DNA of 64,000 nt from Apostichopus japonicus (lineage: Eukaryota > Echinodermata > Holothuroidea > Aspidochirotida > Stichopodidae), in contig NC_092578.1 in NCBI RefSeq assembly GCF_037975245.1, positions 10,150,359 through 10,214,358 on the forward strand. The letters are read 5' to 3'. Both the position numbers and the translations under genes were made by a program. The first letter of the stretch is position 1. Every line of letters begins with the position of its first letter. The notes under the pieces were generated by a model. It did no database searches, had not been told where the DNA came from, and saw nothing but the letters and a program-made list of their open reading frames with translations. Shown piece by piece: positions 57,101-64,000 of the stretch.

Positions 57101-60100
57101 TCATCTATATATTAACCTATCAATAGAAACAATTCAGATGTAATAACTCACCACAAATCTTCACGGTTATCATTTCTTCGCCGAGAGTAATGCCAGACAC
57201 CAGTAATACGACTTTGTTTATAGCAAATGTTGGCAGCTTTTCTGTAATCGAGTCTGCTTGTCCAAATTCTACAGGAGTTTCACCATCATCATTTTTGATC
57301 AGCACATACTCAGAAGTGTCCGAACGCACCACCACAACCTTTATGGTAGCACCCTCCGGGATGCCTTGTCCCAGGTTCAATGTCATCGGAATTCCACCTT
57401 CTCCAAGGTTCAAGGCGTACACTTCCACGTCTGTCAGAGTTTCAGAAACTGAGGCAGCTATCTCATCGGCATCATCAGCAGCTACAGTACTCAACTGGTC
57501 ACTCACTACTTTGATGTTTGCTTCTTCGCAAGCTGTGGGGTCAAAAATCACAAAAATCATTTCATTTCAATCATCATAGTTCAAACATGTCTTAACAGAC
57601 AAAATACAGAAACAATCATATGGTGTAACCCTACCTTCAGCTAAATCATCCAGTCTAATTTACATTATATACACTTAGCAAGTTTACATCATCTAAGATT
57701 GTTAAATTTTCATCAGTCATCCTCCCAGATGAAGTATGTCCACAGGAAAAGTTGCAATGTTTACTAAGTAGCAACTATCACCCAGGGACAACCTCACTTT
57801 AATTCATAATAAAGTACAAACTTCCTTTCAACATCAGTCTCACAATGACTGACTAAGATGTCAACCACATACTCATTAAATAAACAAATTAACCAATGTG
57901 TCTGCATAATATTTGTCATTGTCAGATGTTTTGTTGTTGATTTGATCGTTGAGATCCCCAAAGATACCCAAATTTGCAAACAAAGAGGTCACTCTAACCC
58001 TAAGGTTATGACAGAACATCTCAAAGCTTTCAAGAGAACAGTCACTGAATTTGATAATTACCTAGAGTGGTTGTGCTCTCTTCAGTTGTTTCCTCTGTTG
58101 TAGTTGTCGAGGGAGCTGAAAGAGGAAAATGTAAAGTAATCATTCATTCTTCAAATACTTCTTCTAACTCTCAACAAGACTCTACGTTGTACAATATATA
58201 TGTCTAAATCAGGGGGTAGCTCTGCAAACTTTAACCTGAAAACCTGCAGAAATCATTCAAGCAGGGGGTATGTTTGCAAACAAACCTCTACTGCTGTTCA
58301 TGTGCAAGGCCAATATACATGATGACATATCTTCTTGAATAAGTAACACAATAATATAGTTCATTTAACCTCATTAATTGCTAAGCTTAGTTCCCTCAGT
58401 TCCCTCTTCCACCAGATGTACCTGCAGAGCAAGCCTCCTTTCAACATAGGAATCAGTGGCGAATCTTCTTTTTCATTATCTTGTAATACTAATGCATCTT
58501 CTAGATGACATAATACTCCCAACAGCTACAGCATCTATGGTGTTATTACACTCTCTACTTCAGTCAATCACATTTTATGCCTCTTATGTATCTACTGCCA
58601 AAATCCTCAGTTTCACATTGCTTGCTCAATTGATTATCATCCTTTCAAATCCAATATCTTCAACTTAGAATAAAAGTTTTTGTAATTAAAGGTAATAACA
58701 GTACTGCATTTGCTTCCAACAAGTTCAATTCCGCAAGAAACTTTGGGACCAAATCCAAATCTTTGACACAATCAATTGCAGTGGACATTGATAGTAATAT
58801 GTCATCTGAATAGAAAAAGTTACCAACCTCCAGTAGTCGTAGCTTCTGTGGTGGTTGTTGGAGTAGCTAAAAATTTAAAATGGGATTCAGGTGTTACATA
58901 ATAAAATCTCATTTATTTCCTTCTTCTTTGGGGTATATAGCGTATCTATTAGTGCTCACTGATTATAATGTAAACTGTTCCATCTGTGTATTACATTTCA
59001 TGCTACTAAAACTGACAGGAAAAGTCAGAAAAGCAAAGTGAACAACAGAAATATTGTCTCAAAGCATAAAGAAAGTGGTCTTTCCATGTAACTATGGCAA
59101 TCATCTATATATTAACCTATCAATAGAAACAATTCAGATGTAATAACTCACCACAAATCTTCACGGTTATCATTTCTTCGCCGAGAGTAATGCCAGACAC
59201 CAGTAATACGACTTTGTTTATAGCAAATGTTGGCAGCTTTTCTGTAATCGAGTCTGCTTGTCCAAATTCTACAGGAGTTTCACCATCATCATTTTTGATC
59301 AGCACATACTCAGAAGTGTCCGAACGCACCACCACAACCTTTATGGTAGCACCCTCCGGGATGCCTTGTCCCAGGTTCAATGTCATCGGAATTCCACCTT
59401 CTCCAAGGTTCAAGGCGTACACTTCCACGTCTGTCAGAGTTTCAGAAACTGAGGCAGCTATCTCATCGGCATCATCAGCAGCTACAGTACTCAACTGGTC
59501 ACTCACTACTTTGATGTTTGCTTCTTCGCAAGCTGTGGGGTCAAAAATCACAAAAATCATTTCATTTCAATCATCATAGTTCAAACATGTCTTAACAGAC
59601 AAAATACAGAAACAATCATATGGTGTAACCCTACCTTCAGCTAAATCATCCAGTCTAATTTACATTATATACACTTAGCAAGTTTACATCATCTAAGATT
59701 GTTAAATTTTCATCAGTCATCCTCCCAGATGAAGTATGTCCACAGGAAAAGTTGCAATGTTTACTAAGTAGCAACTATCACCCAGGGACAACCTCACTTT
59801 AATTCATAATAAAGTACAAACTTCCTTTCAACATCAGTCTCACAATGACTGACTAAGATGTCAACCACATACTCATTAAATAAACAAATTAACCAATGTG
59901 TCTGCATAATATTTGTCATTGTCAGATGTTTTGTTGTTGATTTGATCGTTGAGATCCCCAAAGATACCCAAATTTGCAAACAAAGAGGTCACTCTAACCC
60001 TAAGGTTATGACAGAACATCTCAAAGCTTTCAAGAGAACAGTCACTGAATTTGATAATTACCTAGAGTGGTTGTGCTCTCTTCAGTTGTTTCCTCTGTTG

Positions 60101-63100
60101 TAGTTGTCGAGGGAGCTGAAAGAGGAAAATGTAAAGTAATCATTCATTCTTCAAATACTTCTTCTAACTCTCAACAAGACTCTACGTTGTACAATATATA
60201 TGTCTAAATCAGGGGGTAGCTCTGCAAACTCTAACCTGAAAACCTGCAGAAATCATTCAAGCAGGGGGTATGTTTGCAAACAAACCTCTACTGCTGTTCA
60301 TGTGCAAGGCCAATATACATGATGACATATCTTCTTGAATAAGTAACACAATAATATAGTTCATTTAACCTCATTAATTGCTAAGCTTAATTCCCTCAGT
60401 TCCCTCTTCCACCAGATGTACCTGCAGAGCAAGCCTCCTTTCAACATAGGAATCAGTGGCGAATCTTCTTTTTCATTATCTTGTAATACTAATGCATCTT
60501 CTAGATGACATAATACTCCCAACAGCTACAGCATCTATGGTGTTATTACACTCTCTACTTCAGTCAATCACATTTTATGCCTCTTATGTATCTACTGCCA
60601 AAATCCTCAGTTTCACATTGCTTGCTCAATTGATTATCATCCTTTCAAATCCAATATCTTCAACTTAGAATAAAAGTTTTTGTAATTCAAGGTAATAACA
60701 GTACTGCATTTGCTTCCAACAAGTTCAATTCCGCAAGAAACTTTGGGACCAAATCCAAATCTTTGACACAATCAATTGCAGTGGACATTGATAGTAATAT
60801 GTCATATGAATAGAAAAAGTTACCAACCTCCAGTAGTCGTAGCTTCTGTGGTGGTTGTTGGAGTAGCTAAAAATTTAAAATGGGATTCAGGTGTTACATA
60901 ATAAAATCTCATTTATTTCCTTCTTCTTTGGGGTATATAGCGTATCTATTAGTGTTCACTGATTATAATGTAAACTGTTCCATCTGTGTATTACATTTCA
61001 TGCTACTAAAACTGACAGGAAAAGTCAGAAAAGCAAAGTGAACAACAGAAATATTGCCTCAAAGCATAAAGAAAGTGGTCTTTCCATGTAACTATGGCAA
61101 TCATCTATATATTAACCTATCAATAGAAACAATTCAGATGTAATAACTCACCACAAATCTTCACGGTTATCATTTCTTCGCCGAGAGTAATGCCAGACAC
61201 CAGTAATACGACTTTGTTTATAGCAAATGTTGGCAGCTTTTCTGTAATCGAGTCTGCTTGTCCAAATTCTACAGGAGTTTCACCATCATCATTTTTGATC
61301 AGCACATACTCAGAAGTGTCCGAACGCACCACCACAACCTTTATGGTAGCACCCTCCGGGATGCCTTGTCCCAGGTTCAATGTCATCGGAATTCCACCTT
61401 CTCCAAGGTTCAAGGCGTACACTTCCACGTCTGTCAGAGTTTCAGAAACTGAGGCAGCTATCTCATCGGCATCATCAGCAGCTACAGTACTCAACTGGTC
61501 ACTCACTACTTTGATGTTTGCTTCTTCGCAAGCTGTGGGGTCAAAAATCACAAAAATCATTTCATTTCAATCATCATAGTTCAAACATGTCTTAACAGAC
61601 AAAATACAGAAACAATCATATGGTTTAACCCTACCTTCAGCTAAATCATCCAGTCTAATTTACATTATATACACTTAGCAAGTTTACATCATCTAAGATT
61701 GTTAAATTTTCATCAGTCATCCTCCCAGATGAAGTATGTCCACAGGAAAAGTTGCAATGTTTACTAAGTAGCAACTATCACCCAGGGACAACCTCACTTT
61801 AATTCATAATAAAGTACAAACTTCCTTTCAACATCAGTCTCACAATGACTGACTAAGATGTCAACCACATACTCATTAAATAAACAAATTAACCAATGTG
61901 TCTGCATAATATTTGTCATTGTCAGATGTTTTGTTGTTGATTTGATCGTTGAGATCCCCAAAGATACCCAAATTTGCAAACAAAGAGGTCACTCTAACCC
62001 TAAGGTTATGACAGAACATCTCAAAGCTTTCAAGAGAACAGTCACTGAATTTGATAATTACCTAGAGTGGTTGTGCTCTCTTCAGTTGTTTCCTCTGTTG
62101 TAGTTGTCGAGGGAGCTGAAAGAGGAAAATGTAAAGTATTCATTCATTCTTCAAATACTTCTTCTAACACTCAACAAGACTCTACGTTGTACAATATATA
62201 TGTCTAAATCAGGGGGTAGCTCTGCAAACTTTAACCTGAAAACCTGCAGAAATCATTCAAGCAGGGGGTATGTTTGCAAACAAACCTCTACTGCTGTTCA
62301 TGTGCAAGGCCAATATACATGATGACATATCTTCTTGAATAAGTAACACAATAATATAGTTCATTTAACCTCATTAATTGCTAAGCTTAATTCCCTCAGT
62401 TCCCTCTTCCACCAGATGTACCTGCAGAGCAAGCCTCCTTTCAACATAGGAATCAGTGGCGAATCTTCTTTTTCATTATCTTGTAATACTAATGCATCTT
62501 CTAGATGACATAATACTCCCAACAGCTACAGCATCTATGGTGTTATTACACTCTCTACTTCAGTCAATCACATTTTATGCCTCTTATGTATCTACTGCCA
62601 AAATCCTCAGTTTCACATTGCTTGCTCAATTGATTATCATCCTTTCAAATCCAATATCTTCAACTTAGAATAAAAGTTTTTGTAATTCAAGGTAATAACA
62701 GTACTGCATTTGCTTCCAACAAGTTCAATTCCGCAAGAAACTTTGGGACCAAATCCAAATCTTTGACACAATCAATTGCAGTGGACATTGATAGTAATAT
62801 GTCATATGAATAGAAAAAGTTACCAACCTCCAGTAGTCGTAGCTTCTGTGGTGGTTGTTGGAGTAGCTAAAAATTTAAAATGGGATTCAGGTGTTACATA
62901 ATAAAATCTCATTTATTTCCTTCTTCTTTGGGGTATATAGCGTATCTATTAGTGTTCACTGATTATAATGTAAACTGTTCCATCTGTGTATTACATTTCA
63001 TGCTACTAAAACTGACAGGAAAAGTCAGAAAAGCAAAGTGAACAACAGAAATATTGCCTCAAAGCATAAAGAAAGTGGTCTTTCCATGTAACTATGGCAA

Positions 63101-63532
63101 TCATCTATATATTAACCTATCAATAGAAACAATTCAGATGTAATAACTCACCACAAATCTTCACGGTTATCATTTCTTCGCCGAGAGTAATGCCAGACAC
63201 CAGTAATACGACTTTGTTTATAGCAAATGTTGGCAGCTTTTCTGTAATCGAGTCTGCTTGTCCAAATTCTACAGGAGTTTCACCATCATCATTTTTGATC
63301 AGCACATACTCAGAAGTGTCCGAACGCACCACCACAACCTTTATGGTAGCACCCTCCGGGATGCCTTGTCCCAGGTTCAATGTCATCGGAATTCCACCTT
63401 CTCCAAGGTTCAAGGCGTACACTTCCACGTCTGTCAGAGTTTCAGAAACTGAGGCAGCTATCTCATCGGCATCATCAGCAGCTACAGTACTCAACTGGTC
63501 ACTCACTACTTTGATGTTTGCTTCTTCGCAAG
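176..63532 (-). CDS. Internal part of a giant modular gene: 32 copies of a Cys-flanked domain joined by Thr-rich linkers (partial at both ends)
   Basis: Seen: on the minus strand 32 exons of 381 bp, 32 of 39 or 30 bp and 32 of 54 bp alternate in a fixed order. Each is bounded by AG and GT. All are phase 1-1, so the last base G of one exon joins the first bases CT (or CA) of the next to make an Ala codon. The joined frame has no stop and runs through the whole window, about 158 residues per unit and about 5,040 in total. No initiator Met with a signal peptide, no terminal stop and no polyadenylation end are visible, so both gene ends lie outside. Known: symmetric phase-1 exons are typical of shuffled extracellular modules in animals. 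Inferred: a secreted or surface protein, rod-like or adhesive, with O-glycosylated linkers. Alternatives are a cluster of short separate genes, which the missing starts and stops argue against, or a decayed array, which the intact frames argue against. I do not recognise the gene. Confidence 0.8.
230..940 (-). other. Intron between linker A and linker B (711 bp, representative of all units)
   Basis: Donor GGAG|gttggtaac and acceptor tttcag|CTCCC on the minus strand. I searched it for further phase-1 exons and found none that stays open: candidate acceptors inside it lead to early stops or to lengths that break the frame. It holds two imperfect copies of a 'cagggggta...tgcaaac' motif about 50 bases apart and a doubled 'gttccctc'. 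Open frames on the plus strand here are broken in several other copies. Confidence 0.65.
980..1263 (-). other. Intron between domain exon and linker A (284 bp, representative)
   Basis: Strong donor TTTGTG|gtgagttatt, acceptor aaatttttag|CTACT. An unused acceptor-like site with a long pyrimidine tract (tgacttttcctgtcag) lies near the middle, but the phase-1 reading after it stops within a few codons. Nothing else is seen. Confidence 0.7.
1264..1644 (-). CDS. Domain exon, unit 1 (127-residue Cys-flanked domain)
   Basis: Acceptor ttgaccccacag|CTTGCG, donor TTTGTG|gtgagt. The encoded domain starts Ala-Cys-Glu-Glu and ends Val-Lys-Ile-Cys. Cys2 and Cys127 are its only cysteines and are placed to close the fold with a disulphide. 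Alternating hydrophobic stretches (TIKVVVVRSD at 63-72, EYVLIKNDD at 75-83, KVVLLVSGI at 107-115, MITVKIC at 121-127) suggest a beta-sandwich. There are about 22 Asp/Glu against 7 Lys/Arg, no Trp and no N-glycosylation sequon. I cannot name the family; a galactose-binding-like or Ig-like fold is only a guess from the pattern. Unit 1 reads N-V-R at residues 6-8, where most units read N-I-K. Confidence 0.85.
1645..2173 (-). other. Intron between linker B and the next domain exon (529 bp, representative), with a possible microexon inside
   Basis: Donor CTCTAG|gtaatt, acceptor tgaccccacag|CTTGCG on the minus strand. A candidate 6-bp exon lies at 1747..1752. Close to the acceptor is a doubled 9-mer (acaaaaatc on the plus strand), reduced to one copy in units 14, 16 and 22. 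No other coding segment is supported. Confidence 0.65.
1747..1752 (-). CDS. Candidate 6-bp microexon CTGAAG (Ala-Glu), representative of all units
   Basis: On the minus strand gatgatttag|CTGAAG|gtaggg occurs 103-108 bases beyond the upper edge of the domain exon in most units, for example 3746..3751, 7733..7738 and 63635..63640. In units 14, 16 and 22 a 9-bp intron deletion brings it to +94 (27689..27694 in unit 14). It would be phase 1-1 like every other exon and would add Ala-Glu between linker B and the domain. The donor is reasonable, but the acceptor has a poor pyrimidine tract and a 6-base match is weak evidence. Skipping it leaves the frame intact. Confidence 0.25.
2174..2227 (-). CDS. 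Linker B exon, Thr/Glu-rich (54 bp; typical copy, all copies listed)
   Basis: Encodes APSTTTTEETTEESTTTL, 9 Thr, 2 Ser and 4 Glu in 18 residues, between ctctttcag and gtaattatc. With linker A it forms a mucin-like spacer of 31 residues between domains. Copies, units 1-32: 176..229, this one, 4173..4226, 6160..6213, 8160..8213, 10160..10213, 12160..12213, 14143..14196, 16143..16196, 18143..18196, 20143..20196, 22143..22196, 24143..24196, 26142..26195, 28116..28169, 30115..30168, 32089..32142, 34089..34142, 36089..36142, 38089..38142, 40089..40142, 42088..42141, 44062..44115, 46062..46115, 48062..48115, 50062..50115, 52062..52115, 54062..54115, 56062..56115, 58062..58115, 60062..60115, 62062..62115. 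The copies at 26142, 30115 and 42088 have acceptor tttaag instead of tttcag. The copy at 50062 has one Thr to Ser change. Confidence 0.78.
   Translation of the reverse strand, partial: LPRQLQQRKQLKRAQPL
2940..2978 (-). CDS. Linker A exon, Thr-rich (39 bp; typical copy, all copies listed)
   Basis: Encodes ATPTTTTEATTTG, 8 Thr in 13 residues, between taaatttttag and gttggtaac. It is probably an O-glycosylated, extended spacer after the closing Cys of the domain. Copies, units 1-32: 941..979, this one, 4937..4975, 6926..6964, 8926..8964, 10926..10964, 12918..12947, 14909..14947, 16909..16947, 18909..18947, 20909..20947, 22909..22947, 24909..24947, 26900..26929, 28882..28920, 30873..30902, 32855..32893, 34855..34893, 36855..36893, 38855..38893, 40855..40893, 42846..42875, 44828..44866, 46828..46866, 48828..48866, 50828..50866, 52828..52866, 54828..54866, 56828..56866, 58828..58866, 60828..60866, 62828..62866. 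Units 7, 14, 16 and 22 have the 30-bp form. The exon is short, so the call rests on splice sites, phase and the Thr-rich product together. Confidence 0.75.
3263..3643 (-). CDS. Domain exon, unit 2
   Basis: Same splice sites and length as unit 1. Residues 6-8 are K-V-R, the only copy with Lys6. Confidence 0.84.
5250..5630 (-). CDS. Domain exon, unit 3
   Basis: Residues 6-8 are N-V-K, intermediate between unit 1 and unit 4. Residue 33 is Val, Leu in all other copies. The downstream intron has lost about 10 bp compared with unit 2. Confidence 0.84.
7250..7630 (-). CDS. Domain exon, unit 4
   Basis: First copy from the left with the common N-I-K at residues 6-8. Ala22 codon is GCC. Encodes the majority protein sequence. 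Confidence 0.84.
9250..9630 (-). CDS. Domain exon, unit 5 (Asp106 variant)
   Basis: Residue 106 is Asp (codon GAC), Asn in the majority form. This adds one more acidic residue next to the KVVLLVSGI strand. Ala22 codon GCC. Confidence 0.84.
11250..11630 (-). CDS. Domain exon, unit 6 (Asp106 variant)
   Basis: Protein identical to unit 5, with Asp106 and Ala22 GCC. Confidence 0.84.
12918..12947 (-). CDS. Linker A exon, short 30-bp form (unit 7)
   Basis: A 9-bp deletion at the acceptor end removes three codons, but the acceptor tttttag remains and the exon now starts CAACC. G plus CA still gives Ala, so the product is ATTTEATTTG and the frame is kept. The same form occurs at 26900..26929, 30873..30902 and 42846..42875. 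Confidence 0.72.
13233..13613 (-). CDS. Domain exon, unit 7
   Basis: Asn106 and Ala22 GCA. Its linker A is the 30-bp form, so this unit differs from both neighbours, which carry Asp106 and the 39-bp linker. Confidence 0.84.
15233..15613 (-). CDS. Domain exon, unit 8 (Asp106 variant)
   Basis: Asp106, Ala22 GCC, same protein as units 5 and 6. Confidence 0.84.
17233..17613 (-). CDS. Domain exon, unit 9 (Asp106 variant)
   Basis: Asp106 combined with Ala22 GCA, a combination not seen in units 5, 6, 8 or 10. This points to exchange within the exon. Confidence 0.84.
19233..19613 (-). CDS. Domain exon, unit 10 (Asp106 variant)
   Basis: Asp106 and Ala22 GCC. Rightmost copy with Asp106 in the window. 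Confidence 0.84.
21233..21613 (-). CDS. Domain exon, unit 11
   Basis: Majority protein, Ala22 GCC. The intron just after the donor carries a private C at 21219, shared only with unit 19 (37165). Confidence 0.84.
23233..23613 (-). CDS. Domain exon, unit 12
   Basis: Majority protein, Ala22 GCA. Counterpart of unit 20 in the 15,946-bp duplication. Confidence 0.84.
25233..25613 (-). CDS. Domain exon, unit 13
   Basis: Majority protein, Ala22 GCA. The intron upstream of it in transcription carries 'gacaatatacag' (25678..25689), shared with unit 21. Confidence 0.84.
27215..27595 (-). CDS. Domain exon, unit 14
   Basis: Majority protein, Ala22 GCC. The intron before its acceptor lacks one of two 9-mers, but the acceptor itself (gaccccacag) is intact. 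Belongs to the divergent unit type with the 30-bp linker A. Confidence 0.84.
29206..29586 (-). CDS. Domain exon, unit 15
   Basis: Majority protein, Ala22 GCC. Lies 3,973 bp from its near-identical partner, unit 17. Confidence 0.84.
31188..31568 (-). CDS. Domain exon, unit 16
   Basis: Partner of unit 14, with the same 9-bp intron deletion, the 30-bp linker A and the AAG acceptor on linker B. Confidence 0.84.
33179..33559 (-). CDS. Domain exon, unit 17
   Basis: Majority protein, Ala22 GCC. Second copy of unit 15 in the two-unit duplication. Confidence 0.84.
35179..35559 (-). CDS. Domain exon, unit 18
   Basis: Majority protein, Ala22 GCA. The intron after it carries 'agtgctcactg', a C variant that recurs in units 19 and 23-28 and in unit 30. 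Confidence 0.84.
37179..37559 (-). CDS. Domain exon, unit 19
   Basis: Majority protein, Ala22 GCC. Counterpart of unit 11 in the 15,946-bp duplication. Confidence 0.84.
39179..39559 (-). CDS. Domain exon, unit 20
   Basis: Majority protein, Ala22 GCA. Its linker A-B intron shares 'cttcgttttc' and 'cagcagctatgg' with unit 12. Confidence 0.84.
41179..41559 (-). CDS. Domain exon, unit 21
   Basis: Majority protein, Ala22 GCA. Counterpart of unit 13. Confidence 0.84.
43161..43541 (-). CDS. Domain exon, unit 22
   Basis: Third fully divergent-type unit, counterpart of unit 14. The acceptor of its 30-bp linker A reads aaattcttag instead of aaatttttag. Confidence 0.84.
45152..45532 (-). CDS. Domain exon, unit 23
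   Basis: Majority protein, Ala22 GCA. First of ten units spaced exactly 2,000 bp apart to the right edge. Confidence 0.84.
47152..47532 (-). CDS. Domain exon, unit 24 (Met25 variant)
   Basis: Ile25 to Met, private to this copy, in the acidic Asp/Ala/Glu stretch at residues 18-28. Confidence 0.84.
49152..49532 (-). CDS. Domain exon, unit 25
   Basis: Majority protein, Ala22 GCA. Confidence 0.84.
51152..51532 (-). CDS. Domain exon, unit 26 (Leu36 variant)
   Basis: Val36 to Leu, private to this copy. Its linker B (50062..50115) also has the only Thr to Ser change, so this unit has two private replacements. Confidence 0.84.
53152..53532 (-). CDS. Domain exon, unit 27
   Basis: Majority protein, Ala22 GCA. 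The following linker A-B intron carries 'gtcatctgaa' (52801), shared with units 28 and 30. Confidence 0.84.
55152..55532 (-). CDS. Domain exon, unit 28
   Basis: Majority protein, Ala22 GCA. Confidence 0.84.
57152..57532 (-). CDS. Domain exon, unit 29
   Basis: Majority protein, Ala22 GCC. Intron markers at 56231, 56390 and 57057 are shared with unit 31. Confidence 0.84.
59152..59532 (-). CDS. Domain exon, unit 30
   Basis: Majority protein, Ala22 GCC. Intron marker at 58806 links it to units 27 and 28. Confidence 0.84.
61152..61532 (-). CDS. Domain exon, unit 31
   Basis: Majority protein, Ala22 GCC. Near-copy of unit 29. Confidence 0.84.
63152..63532 (-). CDS. Domain exon, unit 32 (first in transcription order here)
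   Basis: Majority protein, Ala22 GCC. It has the same internal acceptor as all other copies, so it is not the first exon of the gene; more units or a unique 5' part must lie to the right. Confidence 0.84.
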
Positions 63533-64000
63533 CTGTGGGGTCAAAAATCACAAAAATCATTTCATTTCAATCATCATAGTTCAAACATGTCTTAACAGAC
63601 AAAATACAGAAACAATCATATGGTTTAACCCTACCTTCAGCTAAATCATCCAGTCTAATTTACATTATATACACTTAGCAAGTTTACATCATCTAAGATT
63701 GTTAAATTTTCATCAGTCATCCTCCCAGATGAAGTATGTCCACAGGAAAAGTTGCAATGTTTACTAAGTAGCAACTATCACCCAGGGACAACCTCACTTT
63801 AATTCATAATAAAGTACAAACTTCCTTTCAACATCAGTCTCACAATGACTGACTAAGATGTCAACCACATACTCATTAAATAAACAAATTAACCAATGTG
63901 TCTGCATAATATTTGTCATTGTCAGATGTTTTGTTGTTGATTTGATCGTTGAGATCCCCAAAGATACCCAAATTTGCAAACAAAGAGGTCACTCTAACCC
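63533..64000 (-). other. Intron sequence at the right window edge
   Basis: Upstream part of the intron before domain exon 32. It holds the candidate microexon at 63635..63640. The linker B exon expected at about 64062 falls just outside the window. Confidence 0.65.

Larger units (their letters stand above)
1..64000. repeat. Tandem array of ~2.0-kb units (about 32 copies, open at both ends)
   Basis: The sequence at position 1 recurs about every 2,000 bases to the end of the window. Spacing between successive 381-bp exons is 1999, 1987, 2000 (three times), 1983, 2000 (six times), 1982, 1991, 1982, 1991, 2000 (four times), 1982, 1991, then 2000 (nine times). Differences between copies are scattered substitutions and a few small indels, almost all in introns. 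There is no foreign insertion, transposon or unique spacer between units. Both window edges fall inside a unit, so the true copy number is higher. Confidence 0.98.

Noticed and set aside
1-64000. CRISPR array, satellite DNA without genes, or transposon array
   Set aside because: The unit is about 2 kb with no short spaced repeats, no transposase or reverse transcriptase and no terminal repeats. It contains consistently spliceable, in-frame exons, which plain satellite DNA would not keep.
1-64000. Bacterial or phage repeat protein
   Set aside because: Coding pieces are interrupted by sequences with GT-AG ends and many stops. There are no ribosome binding sites or continuous long frames.

Overview
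This window is eukaryotic genomic DNA, most plausibly from an animal, and it is filled edge to edge by one tandem array. A unit of about 2.0 kb is repeated 32 times, head to tail, with very high identity. Neither end of the array is inside the window. The DNA is AT-rich. It contains GT-AG introns and short exons, and no bacterial-style gene packing, operons or ribosome binding sites.

Read on the minus strand, each unit holds the same three exons, separated by short introns. In transcription order (right to left) they are: (1) a 381-bp exon encoding a complete, acidic, beta-rich domain of 127 residues with one cysteine at each end; (2) a 39-bp exon (30 bp in four units) encoding a Thr-rich linker, ATPTTTTEATTTG; (3) a 54-bp exon encoding a second Thr/Glu-rich linker, APSTTTTEETTEESTTTL. 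A 6-bp microexon encoding Ala-Glu may follow the second linker, but this is uncertain. Every exon begins and ends in phase 1 and every junction rebuilds an Ala codon, so all 96 exons join into one open frame with no stop and no internal start. The simplest reading is an internal piece of a single giant gene, transcribed from right to left. It would encode about 5,040 residues within this window, as about 32 copies of [Cys-domain-Cys]-[Thr-rich linker]. The 5' end (start codon, signal peptide) would lie beyond position 64000 and the 3' end before position 1. I do not recognise the domain family. The layout (phase-1 modules, flanking cysteines, mucin-like linkers with no N-glycosylation sequons in the domain) suggests a secreted or cell-surface filamentous or adhesive protein, but this is inference.

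Layout: units 1-3 (left edge to about 6 kb) are the most divergent. Units 4-13 are nearly uniform 2,000-bp units, interrupted by the mosaic unit 7. Units 14-17 contain a two-unit block of 3,973 bp duplicated in tandem. About 7.1 kb at roughly 21.1-28.4 kb recurs at roughly 37.1-44.4 kb, offset 15,946 bp. Units 23-32 are again regular 2,000-bp units with interleaved two-unit patterns. Introns are as similar between copies as exons are, which points to very recent unequal exchange and conversion rather than to selection on the coding part alone. Open frames seen on the plus strand and inside introns are repeated only because the whole unit is repeated, and I do not annotate them as genes.
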